A model generated the notes under the pieces. That model worked only from the letters and a program-made list of their open reading frames with translations, was not told the origin of the DNA and searched no databases. From contig NZ_DASZGI010000147.1 of the NCBI RefSeq assembly GCF_035938995.1, positions 23,431-87,430 of the forward strand: a stretch of 64,000 bases of DNA, written 5' to 3'. Positions 1 through 9,106 of the stretch are shown piece by piece. The number at the start of each line of letters is the position of its first letter. Within the stretch, counting starts at the first letter, position 1. Origin of the DNA: DASZGI01 sp035938995 (GTDB taxonomy: Bacteria > Actinomycetota > Actinomycetes > Streptomycetales > Catenulisporaceae). The translations under genes were made by a program, and so were the position numbers.

Positions 1-599
1 GCCGCCCCGCCCGCGCAGGGCCCGAGGATCACGCTGATCTGCGGGATCACCCCCGAGGCGCGGGTGTTGCGCTGGAAGATCCCGCCGTAGCCGGCCAGGG
101 CCGTGACACCCTCCTGGATCCGCGCCCCCGCCCCGTCGCACAGACTGACCAGCGGCGCCCCCACCGACTCGGCCATGTCCATGATCTTGTGGATCTTCTC
201 GGCGTGCGCCTCGCCCAGCGCCCCGCCGAAGATCCGGAAGTCGTGGGCGAACGCGAACACCACGCGCCCTTCCACCCGCCCCCAGCCCGTCACGACCCCG
301 TCGCCGTCCGGCTTGCGCCGCTCGAGGCCGAACCCGCTGGCCCGGTGCCGGCGCAGGGTCTCGACCTCCGTGAACGACCCCTCGTCGAACAGCAGTTCCA
401 GCCGGTCGCGCACGGTCAGCTTGCCCTTGCGCCGCTGCGCCTCGTCCGCCTCCGGACCTGGCCCAGCCACCGCCGCGCGATGCCGCTCCCCCAGCGCGCC
501 CGCCGTTTCCCGCAGGCCGGGCCGCGAGGGTACCGGGCGCCCCGGCTCTTCCCCGGCCAGAGCCGGGCCGGTGGGCACGTCGACAACCGCCGCATCCAT
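1..599 (-). CDS. Acyl-CoA carboxylase beta subunit (carboxyltransferase), 3' end outside window
   Basis: Translation on the minus strand from the ATG at 599 gives about 199 residues with no stop before base 1, so the C-terminal part is missing. Visible motifs are typical of the AccD/PccB carboxyltransferase family: RKGKLTVRDRLELLFDEGSF, a VFAFAHDFRIFGGALGEAHA stretch, and KIMDMAESVGAPLVSLCDGAGARIQEG leading into an SGVIPQISVILGPCAGGA-type loop. In the family this subunit moves CO2 from biotin to acetyl- or propionyl-CoA. GGGAG lies about 10 bases before the ATG. It is transcribed away from the SARP gene and next to an acyl/malonyl-loading operon, so supplying malonyl or methylmalonyl units to this cluster is a reasonable inference. 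Substrate cannot be told from the fragment. Confidence 0.88.
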   Translation of the reverse strand, partial: MDAAVVDVPTGPALAGEEPGRPVPSRPGLRETAGALGERHRAAVAGPGPEADEAQRRKGKLTVRDRLELLFDEGSFTEVETLRRHRASGFGLERRKPDGDGVVTGWGRVEGRVVFAFAHDFRIFGGALGEAHAEKIHKIMDMAESVGAPLVSLCDGAGARIQEGVTALAGYGGIFQRNTRASGVIPQISVILGPCAGGA

Positions 600-739
600 C
601 TCGCGCTCCCAACTTTGCTGCGACGCGCCCCGGGTGGGCGGCGGTCGCCGCCGTTAAAGGCGCAGGTTGCGGGGACAGTAGGCAGCTGAGGTGGAGATGG
701 GCTCGAGGCCCGCGAACGACAGCCGGCGCGCCGAACCGG

Positions 740-1552
740 TCAGGCGACGACGCGGTCGAACGACGAGGCGTCGGGACCGACGTCGAGTCCGGGGTCGCCG
801 CGCAGGATCGCCTGCTGCAGGCGCTGGACCCGCATCGACGGTTCGAGCCCGAGGTCGCGGTTCAGCGTCCGGCGCAGGGCGTGGAAGGCCTCCAGCGCCC
901 GCCACGCGTTGCCGGAGCGGTACAGCGCCAGCATCTGCTGCATGCAGAGGTTCTCGTCCAGCGGGAAGCGGGTCGTCAGGACCCTGAGCTCGCCGAGCAG
1001 CTCCCGGTGCCGTCCGAGGCGCAGGTCGGCCTCGATCCGGCGCTCCAGCACGCCGCGGCGGGTCTCTTCGAGCCCGAGTACCTCGAGCTCGGCCACCCGG
1101 CCGACCGGAACGTCGACCAGCGCCGGGCCGCGCCACAGGTCGAGGCCCCGCCCCAGCAGCTCCGAGGCGCGCCGGTCCTGGCCCGCGTCGAACGCGTGCC
1201 GGCCCGCCGCGGCCAGCCGGTGGAACTCCTCGGCGTCGTTGCGGCCGGGGCGCACCTCCAGCAGGTACCCGCCGTGCTGAGTGACGAGGACATCCTTCGC
1301 CTGCCGCCCGGGGTCACCGGCGAGCGCGGCGGAGATCAGCCGGCGCAGCTGGAGGATGTACGTCTGGAGCGTCGTCGCCGCGCTGCGCGGCACGTCGTCG
1401 CCCCAGACCTCCTCCATCAGCATCGGCACGGTGACCACTTTGTCGGCGTGAAGGGCGAGGAGCGCGAGCACCTGGCGGGGCTTGCGCGCACTCGGAACGA
1501 TCGACGCTCCCTGTTCCTCGACCGCCAAAGGGCCGAGCACGTTCACTTCCAT
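740..1552 (-). CDS. SARP-family (AfsR/SARP) transcriptional activator
   Basis: 270 aa. Residues 1-95 form an OmpR-type winged helix (VLGPLAV..., RKPRQVLALLALHA, VWGDDVPRSAATTLQTYILQ). Residues 100-255 form a bacterial transcriptional activation domain, with DAEEFHRLAAAGRHAFDAG, LWRGPALVDV and LEPSMRVQRLQQAIL. The size matches small SARPs that switch on antibiotic clusters. It has no NB-ARC or TPR extension. The gene diverges from the TOMM precursor at 1788 and runs toward the carboxylase gene, so it is the best candidate for the pathway-specific activator. The start is the ATG at 1552, directly before the conserved VNVLGPL strand. Confidence 0.93.
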   Translation of the reverse strand: MEVNVLGPLAVEEQGASIVPSARKPRQVLALLALHADKVVTVPMLMEEVWGDDVPRSAATTLQTYILQLRRLISAALAGDPGRQAKDVLVTQHGGYLLEVRPGRNDAEEFHRLAAAGRHAFDAGQDRRASELLGRGLDLWRGPALVDVPVGRVAELEVLGLEETRRGVLERRIEADLRLGRHRELLGELRVLTTRFPLDENLCMQQMLALYRSGNAWRALEAFHALRRTLNRDLGLEPSMRVQRLQQAILRGDPGLDVGPDASSFDRVVA

Positions 1553-1787
1553 CCCACGTGCCTCCTTCGGGTCAGTGCCGAGCCGTCCGGGTTACCAGCG
1601 GCAAGCACGCCTCGAGCGTGGCACGGCGGGCGACTCCAGGCCCAGTGAGCGCGTCACGAAGGCGCAAGTGAAAAACTCACATCCGTGCGGTGACCGAGGC
1701 ACTGTCTGCCCCGCGCGCCCTTGGCCCAGAATCCGGAAGTGTCGGACGCATTCGCGCCGACGTCCGCCGGACCTGGGGGAGACAACC
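1553..1787. promoter_or_regulatory. Divergent promoter region between SARP gene and TOMM operon
   Basis: 235 bases separate two divergently transcribed genes and must hold both promoters. I see no clear heptameric SARP direct repeats or confident -35/-10 pair. A GGGGGAGA ribosome binding site lies about 6 bases before the precursor ATG at 1788. Confidence 0.35.
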
Positions 1788-2108
1788 ATGCCGAACCACA
1801 GCGAGAACAGCACGACGTCGGTCGAACTGGACTGGCGGTTCGCCGAACTGGTCGCCCGCACCTGGCTGGAGCCGGATCTGGCCGAGCGCTACGGCGCCGA
1901 CCCGTGCGCCGTCCTGGCCGAGTTCGGGCTCTTGATCGCCGACCCCGGCGACGCGCCGCGGCTCGAGCCCGTGGCGGAGTTCGAATTGATCATCGACGAG
2001 CTGGACTGGTCCGCGGCCGCGGGCGCGCTCGGCTGCGGGCTGCCGAACTGCGGCACCGACGCCGAGTTCGTGTCCGTGCCGGTGCGTCGCGCCGGCCTCG
2101 CGGAGTAG
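1788..2108 (+). CDS. TOMM/RiPP precursor peptide with nitrile-hydratase-like leader (NHLP type)
   Basis: 106 aa. Residues 15-52 (WRFAELVARTWLEPDLAERY, then DPCAVLAEFGL) resemble the leader derived from the nitrile hydratase alpha subunit that marks NHLP RiPP precursors. The C-terminal part carries LGCGLPNCGTDAEFVSVP, with two cysteines (83, 88), Thr90 and Ser96 as possible cyclodehydration sites. It ends in VPVRRAGLAE, which recalls the nitrile hydratase AE(V/F)..LPxRPAG strand. The gene lies 3 bases before the cyclodehydratase, which also begins in the same transcription unit as SagB. A strong GGGGGAGA site supports the ATG at 1788. No double-glycine cleavage site is obvious; AAAGALG at 77-83 is one possible junction. 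A catalytic nitrile hydratase is unlikely, because the protein is far too short and lacks the metal-binding cysteine loop. Confidence 0.8.
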   Translation: MPNHSENSTTSVELDWRFAELVARTWLEPDLAERYGADPCAVLAEFGLLIADPGDAPRLEPVAEFELIIDELDWSAAAGALGCGLPNCGTDAEFVSVPVRRAGLAE

Positions 2109-2111
2109 TCG

Positions 2112-4400
2112 GTGGACACCGCTACACGCCCGGTGGCGGAGCGGTATCCGGCGTTCAAACGTCACCTGCGCGCGGCCGTCATCCCGGGCGAGGCAGCGTA
2201 CCTGCTGTCGCCGTCCGGGGTGACGGCACTGCACGGCCGGCACATCCAGGTGCTCGCACCGCTGCTGGACGGTCGGCGCACCCTCGCGGCGGTGGTCCGC
2301 GAGGCGGCGCCGGCCGTTCCGGCTCCGGACGTCGGCCGGATCCTCGGCTGCCTGGCGGAGGCCAACCTGATCGCCCTGCGCGAGTCGGCCGTCTCCGAGC
2401 ACGCCGATGCCGACGAGGCCTTCTGGGACCTGGCCGGGCTCGACGGCCCGCTGGCGGCCAGCAGCCTCTCGCGCACACCGGTTCTGCTGCTCGCGGTCGG
2501 CGGTGTGGGTACGGGGCAGGCCCGGGACGCGTGTCAGGCCTCAGGGCTGAGAGTGCTCGCCGGACCCGACGACGCCGGCTCGGCCGCGTTCGCCCTCGTG
2601 CTCTGCGACGACTACCTCGCCCCGGAGCTCGCGGCCGTGGACGCGGCGCTCCGGGCGGCCGGCCGCTCCTGGCTGCTGGCCAAGCCGTGCGGCCCGGAGC
2701 CCTGGATAGGGCCGATCTTCCAGCCCGGCAGGGGGCCGTGCTGGTCGTGTCTGGCCGAGCGGTTGTCCGGGCACCGGCGGGCCGAGCTGTTCCTGCGGGA
2801 CGCGCTCGGGCCGGACCATCCGGCGCGCCTTCCCGAAGCGTCGATCGCCGCGGCCAGGTCGGTCGCGACGCAGCTGGCGGTGCTCGAGACGGCGAAGTGG
2901 ATGGCCGGGGTGCGCGGCGCGGAGCAGCAGACCGTGTACACCCTCGACACGCTGACCCTGCAGGGCCGGCGGCACGTCGTCACGCGCAGGCCGCAGTGCC
3001 CGCGGTGCGGGGATCCGAAGCTGATGGCCGACCAGGTGCTGCGGCCGGTCGTGGTGCGGTCGCGGGGCAAGGCGGCCGGCGGCGGCAACAACGACCGCGC
3101 GGTGCCCGCGGCGCGGATGCTGGAGAATCACCGTGCTCTGATCAGCCCGATCACCGGGATCGTGGCCGAAGTGCGCCGCGACCAGTACGCGCCCGACTTC
3201 GTGCACTGCTACGTGTCGGGGCCGAACCTGGCGATGCACGCGCAGTCGATGGAGCATCTGCGGGCGGGACTGCGCAACCAGAGCGGGGGAAAGGGCGTGA
3301 CCCAGGTCGACGCCGAGGTCTCGGCCCTGTGCGAGGCGGTGGAGCGTTACAGCGCCACCCGCCAAGGCGACGAACCGGTCGTCGAAGGCAGCTACGAGGA
3401 ACTGGGCGACAGCGCGATACACCCGGACAGCTGCCGCCTGTATCACGAGCGTCAGCTACAAGGCCGACGCCTCTGGAACGCCACGCACTCCCGCTTCCAC
3501 TATGTTGCAGAGCGTTTCAACCCGAAGGCACGGCACGAGTGGACACCTGTGTGGTCGCTGACCTCGCAGACGCAGCGAGTGCTGCCCACCGCGATGCTGT
3601 ACTACAACCGGAGCCGGGCTGGCGCCACGACGGCGTTCACGGCCGACTCGAACGGGAACGCCGCCGGAAGCAGCCTGGAGGACGCCATCGTGCAGGGCTT
3701 CCTGGAGCTGGTCGAGCGGGATGCGGTCGCCCTGTGGTGGTACAACCGCACCCGCCAGCCGGCGATGGACCTCGACGCCTTCGACGAGCCCTGGCTCACC
3801 GAGCTGCGCGACGGGTACGAGCGGGTCGGGCGCCAGATGTGGGCCCTCGACCTGACCTCGGATCTGGGCGTGCCGGTGGTCGCCGCGGTCTCCCGGCAGT
3901 CCGGCGCCGCCGGCGAGCAGATCATCTTCGGGTTCGGCGCGCATTTCGACCCGCGGATCGCCCTGCGCCGCGCGGTCACCGAGATGGGCCAGCTGCTCTC
4001 GACCGCGATAGGCTGCGCGGCGACCGAGCAGTCCCCGTTCGACCCGGATCTGCGCTCGTGGTGGCAGTCCGCGACGATCGAGCACGAGCCCTATCTCAGG
4101 CCGGATCCGGCCGAGCGGCCGCGCACCCCGGCGGACGCGCCGTACACCCCGAGCGCGAACCTGCGCGACGACGTGTACGCCTGCACCTCACTGGCGCGGC
4201 GGCACGAAATGGACCTGCTGGTGCTCGACCAGACCAGGCCCGACATCGGCATCCCGGTGGTCCGGGTCGTCGTTCCCGGCCTTCGGCACTTCTGGGCCCG
4301 GTTCGCGCCGGGCCGCCTGTACGACGTCCCGGTGGCACTCGGCCGGCTGGCAAAGGCCACCCGGTACGAGAACCTCAATCCGATTCCGCTGTTCGTCTGA
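2112..4400 (+). CDS. TOMM cyclodehydratase, fused E1-like leader-binding (C) and YcaO (D) protein
   Basis: 762 aa. The N-terminal third (about 1-310) matches the ThiF/E1-like cyclodehydratase partner: a hydrophobic VLLLAVGGVGTGQARDA segment and two CxxC pairs (C210/C213 and C296/C299) that would bind structural zinc. Residues about 380-762 form a YcaO domain with AEVSALCEAVERYSA, TADSNGNAAGSSLEDAI and GFLELVERDAVALWWYNR. The protein ends in NLNPIPLFV, a short proline-containing C-terminus like those needed by YcaO cyclodehydratases. In the family, the C domain binds the leader and the YcaO domain uses ATP to turn Cys/Ser/Thr into azolines. The GTG start lies 3 bases after the precursor stop and follows GCGGAG. 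This is the core enzyme of the RiPP cassette. Confidence 0.9.
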   Translation: MDTATRPVAERYPAFKRHLRAAVIPGEAAYLLSPSGVTALHGRHIQVLAPLLDGRRTLAAVVREAAPAVPAPDVGRILGCLAEANLIALRESAVSEHADADEAFWDLAGLDGPLAASSLSRTPVLLLAVGGVGTGQARDACQASGLRVLAGPDDAGSAAFALVLCDDYLAPELAAVDAALRAAGRSWLLAKPCGPEPWIGPIFQPGRGPCWSCLAERLSGHRRAELFLRDALGPDHPARLPEASIAAARSVATQLAVLETAKWMAGVRGAEQQTVYTLDTLTLQGRRHVVTRRPQCPRCGDPKLMADQVLRPVVVRSRGKAAGGGNNDRAVPAARMLENHRALISPITGIVAEVRRDQYAPDFVHCYVSGPNLAMHAQSMEHLRAGLRNQSGGKGVTQVDAEVSALCEAVERYSATRQGDEPVVEGSYEELGDSAIHPDSCRLYHERQLQGRRLWNATHSRFHYVAERFNPKARHEWTPVWSLTSQTQRVLPTAMLYYNRSRAGATTAFTADSNGNAAGSSLEDAIVQGFLELVERDAVALWWYNRTRQPAMDLDAFDEPWLTELRDGYERVGRQMWALDLTSDLGVPVVAAVSRQSGAAGEQIIFGFGAHFDPRIALRRAVTEMGQLLSTAIGCAATEQSPFDPDLRSWWQSATIEHEPYLRPDPAERPRTPADAPYTPSANLRDDVYACTSLARRHEMDLLVLDQTRPDIGIPVVRVVVPGLRHFWARFAPGRLYDVPVALGRLAKATRYENLNPIPLFV

Positions 4401-4415
4401 AGCGGGACAACGCGC

Positions 4416-6005
4416 ATGAACCAGACAGAGACCAGCTCCCGATATCTCCCGCAGGGCTCGACCGAACTGTGGTCCCTGCGGGAGGACGTGTTGATGGAGT
4501 CCGACGCGGCCGACGACTCGGTCGTGCTGTGCGGCCGCTGGGGAAGCCTGGTCGTGCGCAATCCGGGCGAGCCGGTCCGCAAGCTGCTGTACCGGATGCA
4601 GCTCGGACCGGTTTCGCTGGACAACGTGCTCGCCGGGGCGGACGGCACCGAGCGGGCGGGAATCGCCGCCCGGCGCGCCCGCCTGCTGGTCGCGCTCGAG
4701 CGGCTCCAACCGCTCATCGTGCGGTCCGTGGCGGCCCGCGGGACCGAGCACCCGCTGATGTCGATGGTCCCGATCGCCCGGTGGGCCAGGTTCCAGACCC
4801 AGGCCGTCGCGCTCGACCTGCCGGTGCGGCTGTCCGCCTATGCCGCACTGCGCAGCGACGGCGCCGACACGGTTGTCGAGTCGCCGCTGTCGCTGCACCG
4901 CGTGGTGCTGCACCGCGTCGAGGCGGCGTGGATCGTCGCCACACTCGCCCGGCCGTGCACCCCCCGGGAAGCGGCACGCATCCTGCCACTGCCCGGCGGT
5001 CTGGTGCAGGACGTGATCGCGTATCTCGTCGCCGCCGGCATCGTGGTGCAGGGCGACGTGGAACCCGAGGCGGGCCGAACGGTGTTCGCCGAGGACGAAG
5101 ACCCCGCGCTGCGCGGCTGGACGGCGGTCGACCTCGCCTTCCACGCGCACAGCACGCAAGGGCGGCACGACGGCGACTTCGGCGCCACGTATCCGTTCGG
5201 CGCCGGGTCCGGCCCGGAGCCGGTGGTGAAGCAGTGGCCGCCGAACGCGGTGCGCCATCGGCTGCACCAGCCCCGGCTGGCCGAAGTGATCGCGGCCGAC
5301 CCCCCGTTCACGGCCGTCCTGGAGTCGCGCCGGTCCGCCCGCACCTTCGGCTCGGACGGATTCACCGCGCGGGAGCTGGGCGAGCTGCTCTTCCGGACCG
5401 CCCGGACCAGGGCGACGCGGGAGAGGTCGGACGGGGACGCGCACCACGCACCCCTGGCCGACCGGCCCTACCCGGGCGGCGGAGCGCTGCACGAGCTCGA
5501 GTTCTACCTTGCCGTGCACGACTGCCCCGGCATCGAGCGCGGCGTATACGCGTACGACTCCGCCGCGCACGAACTGGTCGAGGTATGTATGAGCCCTGAT
5601 GCCGTGGACTCGCTCGCCGCCCAGGCGCGGTACGCCGCGGGGCTCGACGGGCCGCCGCCGGTGCTGATCCTGATGACCGCGCGGTTCCGGCGGATCTCGT
5701 GGAAGTACACAGGACTGAGTTACGCGCTCATCCTCAAGGACGTGGGCGTGGCGATGCAGACGCTGTACCTGGTCGGCACCGCGATGGGACTGGCGACCTG
5801 CGCGATCGGCGGCAGCGAGATCGACGAGTCCTCGCGCATCCTCGGCCTCGACTGGCTGGTCGAGTCGAGCGTCGGCCTCTTCATGGTCGGAGCACCCGCG
5901 GCCGACCGCCTGACCGGCGGCGAAAGCCGCCCGCGCGACCGGCTCGACGTTCCGGACGGGCCCACGCCCGAAATCCAGACGTATACCCGCCGCTACGAAA
6001 AGTAA
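4416..6005 (+). CDS. SagB-type FMN dehydrogenase (azoline oxidase)
   Basis: 529 aa. Residues 1-250 form the N-terminal region seen in long SagB proteins. Residues about 295-500 form a nitroreductase fold: TAVLESRRSARTFGSDGFTA, YPGGGALHELEFYLAV, WKYTGLSYALILKDVG and GLATCAIGG. K430-Y431 correspond to the Lys-Tyr pair described as important in SagB dehydrogenases. The family oxidises azolines to aromatic thiazoles or oxazoles with FMN. The gene starts 15 bases after the cyclodehydratase stop, which indicates one operon. The product is therefore expected to contain azoles and not only azolines. Confidence 0.9.
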   Translation: MNQTETSSRYLPQGSTELWSLREDVLMESDAADDSVVLCGRWGSLVVRNPGEPVRKLLYRMQLGPVSLDNVLAGADGTERAGIAARRARLLVALERLQPLIVRSVAARGTEHPLMSMVPIARWARFQTQAVALDLPVRLSAYAALRSDGADTVVESPLSLHRVVLHRVEAAWIVATLARPCTPREAARILPLPGGLVQDVIAYLVAAGIVVQGDVEPEAGRTVFAEDEDPALRGWTAVDLAFHAHSTQGRHDGDFGATYPFGAGSGPEPVVKQWPPNAVRHRLHQPRLAEVIAADPPFTAVLESRRSARTFGSDGFTARELGELLFRTARTRATRERSDGDAHHAPLADRPYPGGGALHELEFYLAVHDCPGIERGVYAYDSAAHELVEVCMSPDAVDSLAAQARYAAGLDGPPPVLILMTARFRRISWKYTGLSYALILKDVGVAMQTLYLVGTAMGLATCAIGGSEIDESSRILGLDWLVESSVGLFMVGAPAADRLTGGESRPRDRLDVPDGPTPEIQTYTRRYEK

Positions 6006-6077
6006 GCGCTCCCCTTGCTCGCGAGCGCAAATCCAACCATAGTTCGAGTGCGAGCTCATTGCCCGGGGAGGAGCGGC

Positions 6078-7340
6078 ATGAGAGCCGAGGCGATCGTCGA
6101 TACGGGGGGTCTGCCCGCCGGCGCGAAGTCAGCGGGGACCTCCCCGGTGAGCGTCGTGCGCGCGAAACCGGCGCGGACCAGAGAGCCGGATGAGACTGTG
6201 CGGCCGGTCGAGCAGGAGCGGGACGTACCGCCCCCTCGCATGGCGCGGCGCATCCTTCTGGTGATTTTGGCCTCGTATCTGTTCATCGGGTTCCTGGACA
6301 TCCCGGTGGACAATCCGGGGCGCGGTTCGCAGGCCGGCGCGCTGCTGTGCATGCTGGCCGCCGCCGGGCTCCAAGTGCTCCACGTCAGTCAGGGCGCGCG
6401 GTTGTGGTCGGCCCGCCGCAGGACGCTGAGCCTGAGCGCGCAGACCGTGCTGACGTACCTGCCCTATTTCGTGTTCCACTTCCAGTGGGGCGGCATGGCG
6501 GGTTTCCTGGCCGGCTCGTTCCTGCTGCTGGTCCCGCGGCCGCGGGCCTGGCTGCTGTTCGGCGCCGCGCTCTCGACCATGCTGGTCTTCGGGGTGGTGC
6601 ACCACGTGGGTGTGATGTGGACCGCTTACTACGTGGTCTCCACGATGCTGCTCGGCCTGGTCATGTTCGGCATGACCCGGCTGGTCGGGCTGGTCGACGA
6701 GGTGCACAGGGCACGCAGCGAGCTGGCCCGGATGGCGGTCACCCAGGAGCGGCTGCGGTTCGCCCGGGACCTGCACGACCTGCTCGGTTACAGCCTCTCC
6801 TCGATCACGCTGAAGACCGAGCTGGCCTACCGGCTGGTCGAGACGAATCCGGCGCGCGCCCGCGAGGAGCTGGCCTCGGTCCTCGAGGTCTCCCGGCAGG
6901 CGCTGGCCGACGTTCGCGTGGTGGCCAGCAGCTACCGCTCCGGGCTGCGGCTGGCCGACGAGGCGGAAATGGTCCGCTCGATGCTGGTCGCGGCCGACGT
7001 CGACGTGCGGGTCGAGATCTCCTGCGGCAACCTCTCCCACCAGCTGGACATGGTCCTGGCCACGGTGCTGCGCGAGGGCGTCACCAACGTGCTGCGCCAC
7101 AGCAAGGCGCAGACCTGCCTGATCAACTGCCGCCAGGCGAACGGCGCGGTCGTGCTCGAACTGGTCAACGACGGGGTGCCCGAGCAGCCCGACGAGCCGA
7201 CCGAGTACTCGGGCAGCGGCCTGGGAAACCTCGCGATCCGGCTGGCCGCCGTCGGCGGCACGCTGACCGCCGAAGCGGAGCCGGAGGGCTGGTTCCGCCT
7301 CATCGCGCACGCGCCGCTGGGCCGCGGCGCGGCGGCCTGA
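6078..7340 (+). CDS. Membrane sensor histidine kinase, NarL/DesK-like
   Basis: 420 aa. A hydrophilic N-terminus of about 55 residues is followed by roughly five to six membrane helices (58-205). Then come a HisKA_3 dimerisation region with RFARDLHDLLGYSLSSI (His233 the likely phosphorylation site) and a C-terminal HATPase domain with REGVTNVLRHSKA and GSGLGNLAIRL. There is no sizeable extracellular domain, so the stimulus is probably sensed within the membrane. The ATG at 6078 has GGGGAGGAG just upstream. The position after SagB and before the response regulator suggests control of, or response to, the cluster product. Confidence 0.92.
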   Translation: MRAEAIVDTGGLPAGAKSAGTSPVSVVRAKPARTREPDETVRPVEQERDVPPPRMARRILLVILASYLFIGFLDIPVDNPGRGSQAGALLCMLAAAGLQVLHVSQGARLWSARRRTLSLSAQTVLTYLPYFVFHFQWGGMAGFLAGSFLLLVPRPRAWLLFGAALSTMLVFGVVHHVGVMWTAYYVVSTMLLGLVMFGMTRLVGLVDEVHRARSELARMAVTQERLRFARDLHDLLGYSLSSITLKTELAYRLVETNPARAREELASVLEVSRQALADVRVVASSYRSGLRLADEAEMVRSMLVAADVDVRVEISCGNLSHQLDMVLATVLREGVTNVLRHSKAQTCLINCRQANGAVVLELVNDGVPEQPDEPTEYSGSGLGNLAIRLAAVGGTLTAEAEPEGWFRLIAHAPLGRGAAA

Positions 7341-7507
7341 TCCGCCGCGCCGTGCGGACCGATCCGTTACGCGCGATCGAATTCCCGGGCTCTCCGGGTT
7401 GGCCGGGTTCTGCCGCGTCACCGCGTACAAGTCATCAAACGACTACTCTTGGGTCACACGAGTCCCGGATCGCAATGGGGCAGGCAAGCGGGAAAGGCGA
7501 GGCCGCC

Positions 7508-8122
7508 GTGATCCAGCTCAAGATCCTGCTCGCCGAAGACGTGAACATGGTCCGCGGCGCTCTCAAAGCGCTGCTCGACCTGGAACTCGACCTGGAAGTG
7601 GTCGCGGACGTCGACTCCGGCGACGAGATCGTGCCCGCCGCGCTGCGCTGCCTGCCCGACGTCGCGGTCATCGACATCGATCTTCCCGGCATCGACGGGC
7701 TGACGGCGGCCGCGCGGCTGCACGAGAAGCTTCCGGCGTGCAAGACGCTGATCCTGACCAGCCTCGGCCGCCCCGGCACGCTGCGCCGTGCGCTGAGTGC
7801 GCACGTGGCGGGCTTCATCCTCAAGGACGCCCCGCCCGACAAGCTCGCCGAGGCGGTGCGCAACGTGGCCGCCGGCCGCCGGGTGATCGACCCGCAGCTG
7901 GCGCTCGCGGCGTGGGACGTGCGGGAGAACCCGCTGACCGAGCGCGAGTGCGAGGTACTGCGGCTGGCCGCGCACGGCGCCGATCCGGAGGAGATCGCCG
8001 GCCAGCTCTACCTCTCGCTGGGCACCGTGCGCAACTACCTGACCGCGGCGGTGACCAAGCTCAACGCTCGCAATCGGGTCGACGCCATCCGGATCGCCCA
8101 GGACGCCGGCTGGATCCCCTAA
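7508..8122 (+). CDS. NarL/LuxR-type response regulator
   Basis: 204 aa. The receiver domain (1-120) has AEDVNMVRGALK, the phosphoacceptor region VIDIDLPGIDG (Asp56) and LILTSLG, then FILKDAPPDKLAEAV. The LuxR helix-turn-helix (about 137-200) carries LTEREVEVL-like LTERECEVLRLAAHG and LGTVRNYLTAAVTKL. It partners the upstream kinase. The GTG at 7508 is preferred because the receiver strand begins at once (IQLKILLAED); an in-frame ATG at 7475 would add 11 residues. Confidence 0.93.
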   Translation: MIQLKILLAEDVNMVRGALKALLDLELDLEVVADVDSGDEIVPAALRCLPDVAVIDIDLPGIDGLTAAARLHEKLPACKTLILTSLGRPGTLRRALSAHVAGFILKDAPPDKLAEAVRNVAAGRRVIDPQLALAAWDVRENPLTERECEVLRLAAHGADPEEIAGQLYLSLGTVRNYLTAAVTKLNARNRVDAIRIAQDAGWIP

Positions 8123-8156
8123 ACCTTCTTGGCTTCCCGCCACGGCGGCGGCGAAA

Positions 8157-8193
8157 GATCGCGCGGCGGGGCGCCTTTCCCCGTCGTGCGATC
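8157..8193. terminator. Hairpin between convergent genes, likely bidirectional terminator
   Basis: Fifteen-base arms (8157-8171 and 8179-8193) pair fully if two G-U pairs are allowed, around a 7-base loop. The hairpin sits between the response regulator stop and the phosphopantetheinyl transferase stop. There is no long T run, as is common in high-GC genomes. Confidence 0.65.
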
Positions 8194-8254
8194 TACAGCC
8201 GCCATGAAGACGCAGCGAGGTGCGAAGAGAACACAGACACGAGAACAGACACCG

Positions 8255-9106
8255 CTACACGGCGTCGGCCAGGCCTATGAGGGCGGAGAGCAGGCCGTCG
8301 TCGAGCATCGTACGCGCGGCGACGTCCGACGTCTCACCGAACCCTGAGTCGCACAGCGCCACGCTGACCGTGTAGCGCCGCTCGACGACGCAGGTGCCGA
8401 AGCTCCACTCCTCGCCGGTCCCGGGCGAGCCGTCCGGGCGCAGCACTTGCGCCCGGGGGTCGCTGAGCCGGAAGCCGAACTCGGTGAACCGGAACCGCAG
8501 CCCCTGCCCGATCGCCTTGCTGTACGCCTCTTTGAGCGTCCACAGCCGCACGAGCGCGCCGTTGCGCCGGTGCTCCGCCATCGCCTCCAGCATGGCCAGC
8601 TCGTAGGGGGTGCAGGCCTGCGATTCGGTGCCAAGGCCGACCATCTGGCGGTCCGCCAGCTCCACGTCCACGCCGATCCGCCCCCGCCGGGAGACCCCGA
8701 CCGTCATGATCTCGTCGGTGTGGCTGAGGCTGATGTCGATCTGGTCGCAGCCGCGCAGGTACGGCCGGCCGCCGGGGCGGTAGGCGAGCTCGATGAGTTC
8801 GGGCTTGCTTTCGAGCACGGCCGCCGCGGTGTGCTTGAGCATCAGCCGCGAGGCGACGAACCGGGTTCTGACCTTGGCGTGCGCCATCCGCTGATAGCGG
8901 CCCCAGTCGTGCCCGATCAGCGGTTGAAGCCGCGGGTCGTCGGGGTCGTCGGGCAGCCAGTCGCCGAGCCTGCCGTAGACCACCGCGGCGCCGGCCCGGG
9001 CCAGCGCCGCGCGCACGTCGTCCCAGGGGCCGTCGGGGCCGGGGACCAGGATGGGCCGTCCGAGCGAGGGGGTGCCGGGGACCATCGTCGAGGTCGGGCC
9101 GGCCAT
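8255..9106 (-). CDS. 4'-phosphopantetheinyl transferase (Sfp/Gsp type)
   Basis: 283 aa. It has the paired family motifs RRGRIGVDVELADR (magnesium-binding Asp/Glu) and RLWTLKEAYSKAIGQGLRF, plus ISLSHTDEIMTVGV. The enzyme moves phosphopantetheine from CoA to the serine of carrier proteins. It is the last gene of the FAAL-ACP-AT operon, and its ATG overlaps the preceding stop by one base, so it almost certainly activates the two carrier domains encoded there. An N-terminal extension of about 60 residues precedes the usual fold. Confidence 0.93.
   Translation of the reverse strand: MAGPTSTMVPGTPSLGRPILVPGPDGPWDDVRAALARAGAAVVYGRLGDWLPDDPDDPRLQPLIGHDWGRYQRMAHAKVRTRFVASRLMLKHTAAAVLESKPELIELAYRPGGRPYLRGCDQIDISLSHTDEIMTVGVSRRGRIGVDVELADRQMVGLGTESQACTPYELAMLEAMAEHRRNGALVRLWTLKEAYSKAIGQGLRFRFTEFGFRLSDPRAQVLRPDGSPGTGEEWSFGTCVVERRYTVSVALCDSGFGETSDVAARTMLDDGLLSALIGLADAV

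Noticed and set aside
1721..5599. Very long plus-strand open frame of about 1290 codons across the TOMM genes
   Set aside because: It runs in another frame over genes with clear YcaO and SagB motifs; its translation is Arg/Gly/Ala-rich and shows no family resemblance, as expected of a high-GC shadow frame.
4188..6059. Minus-strand open frame opposite the SagB gene
   Set aside because: The translation has low complexity and no known motif; the plus strand carries a convincing dehydrogenase.
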